DNA from: Marinomonas algicola
GTDB lineage: Bacteria; Pseudomonadota; Gammaproteobacteria; Pseudomonadales; Marinomonadaceae
Direction of reading: 5' to 3'
Assembly (NCBI RefSeq): GCF_014805825.1
Contig: NZ_CP061941.1
Span: 62,001 to 126,000 of the forward strand
DNA length: 64,000 nt
Below the pieces are notes generated by a model. The model was not told the DNA's origin. It did no database searches and saw only the letters and a list, made by a program, of their open reading frames with translations. This document shows, in pieces, positions 37,482-46,448 of this stretch. Positions within the stretch are counted from its first letter, which is position 1. Every line of letters starts with the position of its first letter. A program made the translations under genes and the position numbers.

Positions 37482-38216
37482 TTAAATGCTTTGGTAATAG
37501 GGCGTATAACTACCGATGAATACCTCTATCGGCTTGAGTTGGAAATGACCTCTGACCAGTCGAGCGTTTTGTATTCTATCTATGCGGAACATCCTCGAGG
37601 ACGATCTAAGGTGATCCCAAGCCGTGATGTACCATATCGGCCAGTTCAACAAGATATACTGGGCTTCAATTACCCGCGTGGTGTGTTCTCCGGTGTCGGA
37701 CTGGTAGTCGATCTCTAAACATCTTTGTGCTAAAAACGCCTCGGCGATGTTCTCGGAAATGTGTGACCCGGGTGCTGTGTAGCGAGAGACGGTATTTGCT
37801 CCCGCATTGTCACCAATCATAATGCGTTTACGGATAGTGCTGACAGAGTTTCTTTGCTCTTGAGGGAAGGCTTGGAACAGTTTCTGTTTAATCGCTTTTA
37901 AGTTACTGGTAAGAAGAGGGGATTGCAAAGACTCCATAATGGCCAATGAAAGTATCAGCTCAACCACTTCATGATGACTCAATTGCAGGCGGTCCACACC
38001 CCATCGACCATTTAAGCGAATGCCACCACCACGACCCCTTTCGGATTCAATAGGATACCCGGCACGTTTTAACTCAGCCAGTTCACGCATTAAGGTACGC
38101 TGACTGATGCCCAATTGCTCACGCAAGTCAGCGGTTTTCCAGTAGGTTTCAGAGCGAAGTAAACCAATGAGGCGATTACGTCGTTCCGTACGTTGTTCAA
38201 AGCTGGTATTGATCAT
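37482..38216 (-). CDS. YafY-type helix-turn-helix regulator with WYL domain
   Basis: The 244-residue regulator has an N-terminal winged helix (RRNRLIGLLRSETYWKTADLREQLGISQRTLMRELAEL) and a WYL-type ligand domain from about residue 150 (RCLEIDYQSDTGEHTTRVIEAQYILLNWPIWYITAWDH). It probably represses itself and the divergent glutathione transferase gene through the palindrome at 38225-38243, which starts 9 bases upstream of its ATG. The ligand is unknown. Confidence 0.9.
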   Translation of the reverse strand: MINTSFEQRTERRNRLIGLLRSETYWKTADLREQLGISQRTLMRELAELKRAGYPIESERGRGGGIRLNGRWGVDRLQLSHHEVVELILSLAIMESLQSPLLTSNLKAIKQKLFQAFPQEQRNSVSTIRKRIMIGDNAGANTVSRYTAPGSHISENIAEAFLAQRCLEIDYQSDTGEHTTRVIEAQYILLNWPIWYITAWDHLRSSSRMFRIDRIQNARLVRGHFQLKPIEVFIGSYTPYYQSI

Positions 38217-38224
38217 TTATCTAA

Positions 38225-38243
38225 TATGCCATTAAATGGCATA
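38225..38243. promoter_or_regulatory. Palindromic operator between the WYL regulator and the GST gene
   Basis: TATGCCATTAAATGGCATA is a perfect 8+3+8 inverted repeat located in the 114-base divergent gap. Its place next to the regulator start is typical of an autoregulated operator. Confidence 0.6.
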
Positions 38244-38330
38244 AAATACCCTATACTCCACATCTTAGGCAACGTTTTATTCAATTCAACACAGGGTTTA
38301 ACATCAATATAACGACGAGGAGTTTTAAGT

Positions 38331-38918
38331 ATGAAGCACTATTACAACCCAATGAGCCGGGCTATCTCTACTGACTGGATGCTGAAAGAGCTGGATGCTC
38401 CGCATGAGCAAATTAGGATCGATTTTAAGACAAACGAAAATAACTCGGCTGACTTTCGCAACATCAACCCCATGGGGAAGCTACCTACACTGGTGGATGG
38501 CGAGGTTGTAGTAACAGAAGTCTCGGCTATTTGTGCTTATCTTGCGGATAAGTTTCCTGAAAAGAAGCTAGCCCCTGAAATAGGGTCGGTTGAACGAGCG
38601 GCCTATTATCGCTACTTGTTTTTTGCTGGTAACACCATTGAGCCGGCCTTCTCTCTTGCCGCGTGTGGCTTTGAGCATCCTGACCCAATGTCGGCGGGTT
38701 GGGGTGATATGCAACGTGTATTAGCCACGATTGAAGAGATGACACCTGAAATTGATTGGGCGCTTGGCGAACAATTTACCGCCGCCGATGTCGTGTTTGG
38801 TGGCCTTCTAGACTTCTCAATTACTTTTAAGTGGTTCGAGCCATCACCTAAGGTAGCGGCTTATGTAAAACGCATTCGTCAACGACCTGCCTATAAAGAG
38901 ACACATACGGCTTTTTAA
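38331..38918 (+). CDS. Glutathione S-transferase family protein
   Basis: The 195-residue protein has a thioredoxin-like N-terminal domain (YYNPMSRAISTDWMLKEL, then NPMGKLPTLVDGEVVVTEVSAICAYLADKF, holding the cis-proline and the glutathione-binding Glu-Ser/Val region) and a helical C-terminal domain (GEQFTAADVVFGGLLDF). It probably conjugates or reduces small electrophiles with glutathione. GAGGAG precedes the ATG by 8 bases. Divergent from the WYL regulator, its likely controller. Confidence 0.9.
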   Translation: MKHYYNPMSRAISTDWMLKELDAPHEQIRIDFKTNENNSADFRNINPMGKLPTLVDGEVVVTEVSAICAYLADKFPEKKLAPEIGSVERAAYYRYLFFAGNTIEPAFSLAACGFEHPDPMSAGWGDMQRVLATIEEMTPEIDWALGEQFTAADVVFGGLLDFSITFKWFEPSPKVAAYVKRIRQRPAYKETHTAF

Positions 38919-39083
38919 TGGGAAAATAGAAAAAAGGTTTACAACAGATCGACAATTCTTTAAACAGGTTCTTTAAGTAAAAGTAATGAGGTTAATTAAA
39001 GACCGTTGTGTTTTTAAGGACATCACACTTTTTGATGGATCGATCCACTTAACTTTATTTCAGGGGCATTTTTCAGAGGTACT

Positions 39084-40802
39084 ATGGACAGCTTATCGGA
39101 CAACAGTAAAAAACAAAGCGTCATTTTTGTGGAAGGTGAGGCGTCCGGTGACGTTCTTTGTTGTGCCGAAGGGCTGAGTTTTTGGGGTGGAGTCGATCCA
39201 GAGACGGGGCGTATTATCGACGTCCATCATCCTGATTGTGGGGCATCTGTTGCTGGGAAAATCTTGCAGATGCCGACGTCCAGAGGGTCTTGCAGCGGCA
39301 GCGGCGTGCTGTTAGAACTGTCTTTAAATGGACTCGCGCCAGCGGCCTTGGTTTTTAAAGAGCCTGAAGAAATCTTAACCTTAGGTGCGTTGGTAGCGGA
39401 TAGAGTGTTTGGAAAACCCTTGCCAACGCTGTCCTTGTCGGCGAAAGATTACGCGCGGCTTGCAGAGTCGAAAGCCGCGTCTATTTCTGGATCTAAGCTA
39501 ATAGTGGGTAGTCAAGAGCTCAGTCTTGACGTGACTAAACTGGGTGATATTGAATTAACCGATGAAGACCAATCTTTATTAAGCGGAACCTCAGGTCCAG
39601 CGGCGAAAATGGCGATGGACATTATTTGCCTAATGGCTTCTGTGGCTGGGGTTCGGCAACTCACTAATGTCACCCGAGGCCACATAGATGGTTGTATTCT
39701 GGCTCATTCGGCCAATTTAATTTTCGCGGAAAAATTGGCTGATCTGGGTGCTAAGGTGGTCGTTCCTACTACGATTAATGCGATTTCAGTGGATAGAGAA
39801 AATTGGACATCACAAAATATCTCGGCTGATTTTGGAAGACGAGCAAGTCGGCTGGCCGATGCCTATGTACGTATGGGCGCGCGCCCGACTTTTACCTGCG
39901 CGCCTTATTTATTAGACGATGCGCCAGTCGAAGGAGAGACCATTGGCTGGTCAGAGTCCAATGCGGTTATCTACGCCAATACCGTACTGGGAGCACGCAG
40001 TCCGAAACACCCAGATTATCTCGATTTATTTATAGCTATGACAGGTCGAGCGCCGGCTTCTGGAGTCTATACCCAAGAGGGGCGCGTGGCTCACAAGGTC
40101 ATTGCTGTTTCTCCTCCTGCAACATTAGGCCTTCACGACGACCTGTTCTGGCCTTTATTAGGTTGGTTAGCGGGACGTGAATCGCCGGATCATATCCCTT
40201 TACTAACGGGAATTGAGCATTTGCACCCAACCAAGGACGATTTAAAAGCATTGTGTGCGGCTTTTGGTACCACATCGGGCGCGCCTATGTTGCATATTGC
40301 TGGACACACACCGGAAGGTGCGCAATCGCCGCATGCCGATGCCGAACGACGTTTTATCGGGATGGCTGACTTCGTTTGTGCATGGACAGAGCTGAACCAG
40401 GGGGAAATGACCGTAGACCTAGTGGCTATTGGTAGCCCTCATGCGTCTATTAATGAAGTACGTCGGGTCGCCGATTTACTGGGTGATAACCAATGCAATC
40501 CAGCCACTAAAATGATCATCACCATTGGGCGAGAGGTCTTGAATCAAACAAAATCTGAAGGGCTAGTTGATCGATTAGAGAAAGCCGGTGTGCGGCTGAT
40601 TCCTGATCTGTGTTGGTGTTCAATTACAGAGCCTGTTTTCCCACCAGAAGCGAAAGGTCTATTCACCAACTCGGGTAAATACGCGCATTATGCTCACGGT
40701 TTGACAGGTAGGCATTCTCGTATTGGGAGCTTAAAAGAGTGCGTTGACGCTGCGGTCAGTGGGCAGGCCCCCGAAAAACGTCCAGCATGGCTGGATGGTT
40801 AG
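39084..40802 (+). CDS. Aconitase X, fused form (putative cis-3-hydroxy-L-proline dehydratase)
   Basis: The 572-residue protein joins the small swivel domain of aconitase X (DUF126 type, about residues 10-140, with HHPDCGASVAGKILQMPTSRGSCSGSGVL) to the large catalytic domain (DUF521 type, about 145-570, with SGPAAKMAMDII, DGCILAHSANLIFAEKL and WSESNAVIYANTVLGAR). Bacterial fused forms have been characterised as cis-3-hydroxy-L-proline dehydratase; that substrate is inferred from the family. AGAGG precedes the ATG. No proline racemase or hydroxyproline transporter is adjacent, which makes the pathway context incomplete. Confidence 0.85.
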   Translation: MDSLSDNSKKQSVIFVEGEASGDVLCCAEGLSFWGGVDPETGRIIDVHHPDCGASVAGKILQMPTSRGSCSGSGVLLELSLNGLAPAALVFKEPEEILTLGALVADRVFGKPLPTLSLSAKDYARLAESKAASISGSKLIVGSQELSLDVTKLGDIELTDEDQSLLSGTSGPAAKMAMDIICLMASVAGVRQLTNVTRGHIDGCILAHSANLIFAEKLADLGAKVVVPTTINAISVDRENWTSQNISADFGRRASRLADAYVRMGARPTFTCAPYLLDDAPVEGETIGWSESNAVIYANTVLGARSPKHPDYLDLFIAMTGRAPASGVYTQEGRVAHKVIAVSPPATLGLHDDLFWPLLGWLAGRESPDHIPLLTGIEHLHPTKDDLKALCAAFGTTSGAPMLHIAGHTPEGAQSPHADAERRFIGMADFVCAWTELNQGEMTVDLVAIGSPHASINEVRRVADLLGDNQCNPATKMIITIGREVLNQTKSEGLVDRLEKAGVRLIPDLCWCSITEPVFPPEAKGLFTNSGKYAHYAHGLTGRHSRIGSLKECVDAAVSGQAPEKRPAWLDG

Positions 40803-40842
40803 GTTTGTTACTATCAAACTTGGGGGCTCTTTTGAGTCGGCT

Positions 40843-41520
40843 TTAATCAATAATGGTTTTCAGGTAATCATAACCAAGCTGCTGCATTTGTTGCTCAACC
40901 CATTCTGTTCTCTCACGGAGGTAAGGTGTTAAGCGGTTAGGGGTTCGAGTACGCGGGCTTGGCAGCATGATGGCCAACCGCGTCGCTTGTGTCGCTGAAA
41001 GTGTGCTGGCCGATCGACCAAAGTAATGTTGACTGGCGGCTTCGACGCCGTACATACCTTGACCGAACTCGGCCACGTTTAAATACACTTCAAGGATACG
41101 TTTTTTCCCCCAAACCATTTCAAGGACTACCGCTAAACCTGCTTCCAAACCCTTGCGTAAAAAGCTACGGCTAGGCCAAAGAAAGAGGTTCTTCGCCGTC
41201 TGTTGCGTAATGGTGCTGGCACCACGTAATCCTTCTCCATCACCGTAATCAATTATCGCGTTACGGATTTCAAGAACATCGATACCAAAATGTATGGGAA
41301 AACGTTGATCCTCTGACGCCACTACCGCCAACGGAATGTGTGGCGGCAGTGTATCAATGCTTATCCAAGCCTGCTTTACCGGATAAGGGCTTTGTAACAT
41401 AAACGCCGTCGTCGGCAGCGGCGCAAAGCGAAACACCAGTAACACCAAGGCAAAGGTCAGCCACATACGCCATAAAAGACTCCATGCTTTTTTTAATTTA
41501 CGGCGTTTACCTTTTGGCAT
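40843..41520 (-). CDS. mtgA: Monofunctional biosynthetic peptidoglycan transglycosylase
   Basis: The 225-residue inner-membrane enzyme polymerises lipid II into glycan strands. It has one N-terminal transmembrane helix (about 13-32) and the GT51 motifs: VASEDQRFPIHFGID (catalytic Glu), GASTITQQTAKNLFLWP, RKGLEAGLAVVLEM and KKRILEVYLNVAEFGQGMYG. It converges with the aconitase X gene, 40 bases apart. Length is normal for MtgA. Confidence 0.95.
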   Translation of the reverse strand: MPKGKRRKLKKAWSLLWRMWLTFALVLLVFRFAPLPTTAFMLQSPYPVKQAWISIDTLPPHIPLAVVASEDQRFPIHFGIDVLEIRNAIIDYGDGEGLRGASTITQQTAKNLFLWPSRSFLRKGLEAGLAVVLEMVWGKKRILEVYLNVAEFGQGMYGVEAASQHYFGRSASTLSATQATRLAIMLPSPRTRTPNRLTPYLRERTEWVEQQMQQLGYDYLKTIID

Positions 41521-41590
41521 GTAGGCACTCTTACTCGGTTTGATGGGCCTTTAATCAAGGTGTTTGTTGTCCGGTGACTTTATTTTTGAA

Positions 41591-42586
41591 TCAAAGCGCC
41601 GCGCTTACTTTTGACGCAACTTCGTCAGACACCCAGGCTTTCCAAATGTGAGGGTAGTGTTCTAAAAAGTAATACATAGCCGCTTCTTCATCTGCTTGGT
41701 TATCTTCCATCCAAGCTAATAAAGTACTCATTTCTTGGTTCGTAAAACCGCGTGTTGAAAAGTATTCAAAGGCTTGAGGTTCTGTCTGAGAAAATGTCTC
41801 TGTCGTTATGGTGTAAACAGGGGAGGGGGGGTACATAGTCACTTTTGGCGATTCACAGTCTGGTTGTGTGGTGCAATTGCGATATTCTTCAACATCGGTT
41901 CCACTACCAAAATCGACTTTGACCATTTCATATTTCCCAAGTACGGGGGTTGGTGACCAGTAATAACCAAACCACGGCAAATGACGCTCGTGAGCTTTTG
42001 CTATGGTTCCAGCCAGTCCGGCACCGGAACCTGGATCAATCATTTCAAATTCATGGCTTTCTAGCTCAAGGGCGTTGAAGAGGTGCTCAGACGTGATTTG
42101 GCATGTCCATCCTGCTGGACAACCATAAAAGGCGGAAGCCGTATCACTTTCAGGATGCTTAAATAATTTAGCATGTTGAATAATCCCTTCTATGGTTGCC
42201 ATTTCAGGGTATTGGTCGATCATATAAGCCGGAACCCAAAAACCTTCTTCTCCTCCATTCACGAGTGACTTACCTGCGTAACGCAGGCGTTTATTTGCGA
42301 CACCTTTATCCAGCGCCTCTTTAATGCCATTAGTCCAAAGCTCTGGCGCAACATCAGGACGACCTTTTTCAATCATAGACAATCCGGTAGGAACACTGTC
42401 ACCAGGGACGAGTTCAGCATCACATTGATAGCCATGATTAAGAATGAATTGATCGACATGCGCCATTAAACTGGCGGAATTCCAATTCATATCGGCGATG
42501 GAGAATGATCCGCAGGTCGACGCATTGGCCTGAATTGAAAAAGTAGAAAACAACATCACAGGTAACATAGAAGGTAGGATTTTCAT
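41591..42586 (-). CDS. Glycine betaine-type ABC transporter substrate-binding protein
   Basis: This 331-residue periplasmic protein has a signal peptide (about residues 1-22, MLFSTFSIQANA) and the OpuAC/ProX-like binding fold (ADMNWNSASLMAHVDQFILNHGYQCDAELVPGDS, then VAPELWTNG, EGFWVPAYMID and WFGYYWSPTPVLGKYEMVKV). The aromatic-rich segments fit binding of a quaternary amine such as betaine or choline. Four cysteines could form disulfides. No permease or ATPase gene is adjacent, so it is an orphan binding protein. It may supply substrate that ends at the sarcosine oxidase encoded 37 kb away, which is speculative. Confidence 0.85.
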   Translation of the reverse strand: MKILPSMLPVMLFSTFSIQANASTCGSFSIADMNWNSASLMAHVDQFILNHGYQCDAELVPGDSVPTGLSMIEKGRPDVAPELWTNGIKEALDKGVANKRLRYAGKSLVNGGEEGFWVPAYMIDQYPEMATIEGIIQHAKLFKHPESDTASAFYGCPAGWTCQITSEHLFNALELESHEFEMIDPGSGAGLAGTIAKAHERHLPWFGYYWSPTPVLGKYEMVKVDFGSGTDVEEYRNCTTQPDCESPKVTMYPPSPVYTITTETFSQTEPQAFEYFSTRGFTNQEMSTLLAWMEDNQADEEAAMYYFLEHYPHIWKAWVSDEVASKVSAAL

Positions 42587-42653
42587 ACGACTGGATTCCT
42601 ATAGAGAGAGGTCAGATACGTAATTATAACCATAAGATGGGAGAGTAAAAGTA

Positions 42654-42675
42654 TTTAAGGGGTCTGACCCCTTTT
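42654..42675. repeat. REP element (single) at the 3' end of the first RAYT gene
   Basis: AAGGGGTCTGACCCCTT (42657-42673) is a near-perfect palindrome, and it overlaps the stop codon of the RAYT gene at 42655. It belongs to the same family as the inverted pairs at 43401, 45777, 46367 and 47972. Confidence 0.8.
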
Positions 42676-43353
42676 AGAGGGGCGGCCGCGATAGTCTTGA
42701 CCAACCCTTTGTTTTAGTTGAGCTTCGACTTTCTCTTTAAAATAGCTGTCGCCAAGAGGCGTCCCCGTTTGCCAAGCGGACTGTATTGCTGATAATTCTC
42801 GAGTATCAAGGTGCCGTTCAAACAGACATAAGTAGTTCTGTATTTTTTCTTCGGTGTTACGACCTAGGGCGCTATAGACAGGGTGAGTCGTAATAAACGA
42901 AAGCGGTTTGACTCCGCTGTTGTGATGAAAGCTAGACCAACGATATAAACTTGGATGATCGACCATATTCGCTCTAACGGGGTTAAGTTCAATGTAGCGC
43001 ATGACGGCTAAAAAATAGCGGTCTGATTGTACTAAGCTACTTTTAAACCGTCCCTCCCAAATAGAGCCACTACGTCCGTATTTATGATTTATAAAAGGAA
43101 CATAACGTCGACCAATATGCTGCATGAACTGACTTACATCTGCTCCAGATTGAGCCGTTAACAGAATATGAACATGGTTCGTCATAAGGACAAAAGCGTG
43201 AATAGCAACATTGTATTTGACGGCGGCTTCTTTCATCCAGAAAGCGTACGCTTTGTAATCTTCATCCTCGAAGAAAACGGGGGCGCGAGAAGCGCCGCGC
43301 TGAACTATATGTACCGGAACATTTGGTAAAAAGAAACGGGGTTTTCTTGGCAT
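42655..43353 (-). CDS. REP-associated tyrosine transposase (RAYT), full length
   Basis: This 232-residue Y1-type transposase has the HUH motif HVHILL (within MTNHVHILLTAQ, about residue 60), RYVPFINHKYGRSGSIWEGRFKSSLVQSDRY (about 86-115) and IELNPVRANMV near residue 121. RAYTs process single-stranded REP hairpins. The stop codon is inside a REP, and an inverted REP pair lies about 50 bases upstream, so it carries its own substrates on both sides. A copy about 99% identical but truncated lies at 45821-46333. Confidence 0.93.
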   Translation of the reverse strand: MPRKPRFFLPNVPVHIVQRGASRAPVFFEDEDYKAYAFWMKEAAVKYNVAIHAFVLMTNHVHILLTAQSGADVSQFMQHIGRRYVPFINHKYGRSGSIWEGRFKSSLVQSDRYFLAVMRYIELNPVRANMVDHPSLYRWSSFHHNSGVKPLSFITTHPVYSALGRNTEEKIQNYLCLFERHLDTRELSAIQSAWQTGTPLGDSYFKEKVEAQLKQRVGQDYRGRPSKRGQTP

Positions 43354-43387
43354 CTTTTCCTCCTTGAAGAGAGACCTTCGAGTATCT

Positions 43388-43480
43388 TAAAGGGGTTATC
43401 TTAAAGGGGTCAGATCCCTTAAAAATAACGCCAATGTTAGTTGCAACCTGGTTCGGTGTTTAAGGGATCTGACCCCTTTT
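43388..43480. repeat. Inverted REP pair (BIME) upstream of the first RAYT
   Basis: AAGGGGTCAGATCCCTT (within 43401-43422) and its inverse AAGGGATCTGACCCCTT (within 43459-43480) are separated by about 36 bases. A partial extra copy, TTAAAGGGG, lies at 43388-43396. The spacer resembles that of the pair at 47972-48052. The element lies close upstream of the GGDEF-EAL gene at 43532. Confidence 0.88.
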
Positions 43481-43531
43481 AGTGCTTTTAGTGTCGTAAT
43501 TAACATAAAAGTAAGATATAACCTTTTCATT

Positions 43532-45757
43532 ATGCTGTTGTTTTTTGTTGGATTTTTTTTCATGTTTTTTTCGCCCTTAAAAAAGCGCTCTTTTATTCTA
43601 TTCATCTCCGTTTTGACGTTTTTTACGGTCAGTGCCATCGGTATTTATTGGGCACATTTATCTCAAGCCCTGATTGAAAAAGAACATGACATACTACTCA
43701 ATCAGATTGCCATAACACAAGCATCCTCTATCGAAAGAAGGCTTACACTGTCTTTAGCCGCAACCCAAGTTATCTCCCAAGAAGTCATTCAGGCTCATGG
43801 GGATTTAAGTAATTTTGATCGTACTGCTGAAAACACCCTGTCATCCATTGGTGGTATTAATAATCTACAACTCGCGCCAGATGGAATTATTACTGAAATA
43901 TTCCCTCTTGAAGGCAATAAGTCCGCTATCGGATTGAATATTTTAAAGCACCCCGTGTACCGTGAGGCGACTCTTCACTCAATTAAAAATAAAAAGCTCA
44001 TGGTGGCAGGCCCCTTTCAGCTGGTTCAAGGGGGAATTGCATTGTTGGGACGTAACCCTGTTTTCCTGATAGATCAAAATGGTCAAGAAACTTTTTGGGG
44101 CTTTGTTTCTGCCATGATTTATTTAGACGACTTATTGCAATCGACAGAACTGTATCGTTTAGCCGATCAAGGGTATCTTTTTCAATTGTCGCGCATTCCT
44201 CCAGAATCAAAAGAAGCCATTGTCTTTGTAGAACCGATAAAGGCGTTTGTTGGCTCTACAGTAACAGCGCCCATCATGATACCAAGCGGCAACTGGACGC
44301 TCACGATTGGGCGAAATCAAGGTCTGGATACTCAATACATTACTCAATGGTATTTAATCAGTTTTTTGATTGGCCTATTAAGTGCGACGTTTGTGTATTA
44401 TCTGCTGCGTTACCCACTCAAACTGCAATCATTGGTCGACATCAAAACAGCGGAACTGCATAAGTTAGCCTATACCGATCCACTGACCCACCTCCCCAAT
44501 CGACGACTCTTAATGGACAAAATGAAAGATGCGGTATTGAATTCCCACAAAAGCCACACCGCTTTTATCTATTTTGATATTGATAACTTCAAACGTATCA
44601 ATGACAGCATTGGCCATGATGTTGGGGATTATATCTTGTGTTGTGCGGCCGAACGTATCCAGAAAAATCTTCAAGAGAATGACCTAGTTGGCCGTTTAGG
44701 TGGGGATGAGTTTGGCGTACTACTGCATAACATCAGAGACAAAGAACAAGTTAAGGAATGGCTAAACAAACTTAATGAAACCATTAAGAAAGCAATTATA
44801 ATCCAGCAGAAAGAACATTTTATTAGCATGTCTTTTGGGATTGTATTAATGCCAGAAGACGGTGACAACATCGTCTCTATCGTGCAAAACGCCGATATGG
44901 CTATGTATCATGCGAAGCATTTAGGCAAAGACCAATACTGTTTCTACAGTCATTCCATGAAAGAAAAAACTCTCAATCGCATTCATTGGGAAGAAGACAT
45001 TCAATCGGCGATTCACCATCGCGAGTTCATTTTGTTTTATCAACCCCTGTTTAGTATCGGAAAAAAACAAGTCATCGGAGCTGAGGCGTTGATCCGCTGG
45101 AACCATGCCGATAAAGGAATGGTTGCCCCTGATCAGTTCATTCCGATTGCTGAAGAAACAGGGCAAATTTTGGAGATAGGTTATTGGGTTATTCGAGAAG
45201 CTTGCGATTATATCCAAAGTCGCTCGGAGCGGAACTTGCCCCCACTCACCATTCAAATAAATTTATCCCCTTTACAATTGTCCGAACCCCATCTGCTGCC
45301 TTATTTGATTCAATGTTTGAACGAAACGAACATCGATCCCAAACTTCTAGGCATTGAGATCACCGAAACCGCATTGCTTCATGATATTACCTTAGCGTCC
45401 CAGGTATTGAATAAAATCAAAGCCATGGGCATTGGGATTGCCATTGACGATTTTGGGATTGGTTATTCCTCATTGCAACTACTAAAAGACTTACCTTTTG
45501 ATACCTTGAAAATTGATCGCCTTTTCATTTCCGAATTAGAAAAAAATCCAGATGACCAACGAATTGTAGAAGCGATTATTGCCATGTCACATAAATTAGG
45601 TCTACAAGTCATTGCGGAAGGCATTGAAACCAATGAGCAATTAATTCAGTTGCGAGAATTTCAATGTGATAGTGGCCAAGGTTACTATTTAGGACGTCCT
45701 GTTCCTAAAAGCGAATTCGAAAAGCAGCTCGAACAGCCTGTTATCAATGACGTCTAA
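43532..45757 (+). CDS. CHASE-GGDEF-EAL membrane protein (c-di-GMP turnover)
   Basis: This 741-residue protein has a transmembrane helix (about 20-42), a CHASE-like periplasmic domain (about 60-260; GINNLQLAPDGIITEIFPLEGN and HPVYREATL are typical), a second helix (about 270-292), a GGDEF domain with intact LGGDEF near residue 390, and an EAL domain with intact EAL near 517, EITET and DDFGIGY. Both activities look possible; no RxxD inhibitory site is seen. Start choice is uncertain: ATG at 43532 has no good ribosome site and the ATG at 43562 is an alternative. The gene lies between direct RAYT copies and REP pairs, so it may be part of a mobile or duplicable segment. Confidence 0.9.
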   Translation: MLLFFVGFFFMFFSPLKKRSFILFISVLTFFTVSAIGIYWAHLSQALIEKEHDILLNQIAITQASSIERRLTLSLAATQVISQEVIQAHGDLSNFDRTAENTLSSIGGINNLQLAPDGIITEIFPLEGNKSAIGLNILKHPVYREATLHSIKNKKLMVAGPFQLVQGGIALLGRNPVFLIDQNGQETFWGFVSAMIYLDDLLQSTELYRLADQGYLFQLSRIPPESKEAIVFVEPIKAFVGSTVTAPIMIPSGNWTLTIGRNQGLDTQYITQWYLISFLIGLLSATFVYYLLRYPLKLQSLVDIKTAELHKLAYTDPLTHLPNRRLLMDKMKDAVLNSHKSHTAFIYFDIDNFKRINDSIGHDVGDYILCCAAERIQKNLQENDLVGRLGGDEFGVLLHNIRDKEQVKEWLNKLNETIKKAIIIQQKEHFISMSFGIVLMPEDGDNIVSIVQNADMAMYHAKHLGKDQYCFYSHSMKEKTLNRIHWEEDIQSAIHHREFILFYQPLFSIGKKQVIGAEALIRWNHADKGMVAPDQFIPIAEETGQILEIGYWVIREACDYIQSRSERNLPPLTIQINLSPLQLSEPHLLPYLIQCLNETNIDPKLLGIEITETALLHDITLASQVLNKIKAMGIGIAIDDFGIGYSSLQLLKDLPFDTLKIDRLFISELEKNPDDQRIVEAIIAMSHKLGLQVIAEGIETNEQLIQLREFQCDSGQGYYLGRPVPKSEFEKQLEQPVINDV

Positions 45758-45776
45758 TCCTGAAATTGGGTCGATC

Positions 45777-45822
45777 TTAAAGGGGTCAGATCCCTTAATG
45801 TTTAAGGGATCTGACCCCTTTT
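45777..45822. repeat. Inverted REP pair with 2-base spacer
   Basis: AAGGGGTCAGATCCCTT and AAGGGATCTGACCCCTT lie almost head to head, making a long near-perfect hairpin 20 bases after the GGDEF-EAL stop. It cuts off the 3' end of the second RAYT copy and may also terminate transcription. Confidence 0.88.
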
Positions 45823-46333
45823 AGTGCTCTTCGGTGTTACGACCTAGGGCGCTATAGACAGGGTGAGTCGTAATAAACGAAAGCGGTTTGACTCCGCTGT
45901 TGTGATGAAAGCTAGACCAACGATATAAACTTGGATGATCGACCATATTCGCTCTAACGGGGTTAAGTTCAATGTAGCGCATGACGGCTAAAAAATAGCG
46001 GTCTGATTGTACTAAGCTACTTTTAAACCGTCCCTCCCAAATAGAGCCACTACGTCCGTATTTATGATTTATAAAAGGAACATAACGTCGACCAATATGC
46101 TGCATGAACTGATTTACATCTGCTCCAGATTGAGCCGTTAACAGAATATGAACATGGTTTGTCATAAGGACAAAAGCGTGAATAGCAACATTGTATTTGA
46201 CGGCGGCTTCTTCCATCCAGAAAGCGTACGCTTTGTAATCTTCATCCTCGAAGAAAACGGGGTCGCGAGAAGCGCCGCGCTGAACTATATGTACCGGAAC
46301 ATTTGGTAAAAAGAAACGGGGTTTTCTTGGCAT
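45821..46333 (-). pseudogene. RAYT transposase copy, C-terminally truncated
   Basis: This 170-residue frame matches the RAYT at 42655-43353 with only a few changes (Ala27 to Asp, Lys41 to Glu, Ser78 to Asn) and keeps the MTNHVHILL motif. Identity stops at SALGRNTEE, where the REP pair at 45777-45822 begins, so the last 60 or so residues are missing. The start region and upstream sequence are also shared with the first copy. Whether the remaining catalytic domain still works is unknown. Confidence 0.88.
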
Positions 46334-46366
46334 CTTTTCCTTCTTGAAGAGAGACCTTCGAGTATC

Positions 46367-46448
46367 TTAAAGGGGTCAGAACCCTTAAACAATAGTGATG
46401 TGGTGAGTGACTAGAATCGTCCGTTTTTAAGGGTTCTGACCCCTTTAA
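46367..46448. repeat. Inverted REP pair, variant arms
   Basis: AAGGGGTCAGAACCCTT (46368-46387) faces AAGGGTTCTGACCCCTT (46429-46446). Relative to the other pairs the two arms carry matching changes (GATCC to GAACC and GGATC to GGTTC), so base pairing is kept. The spacer of 38 bases differs from the others. Confidence 0.85.

Noticed and set aside
37461..37718. 85-residue plus-strand frame opposite the WYL regulator
   Set aside because: Antisense to the well-supported WYL domain coding sequence.
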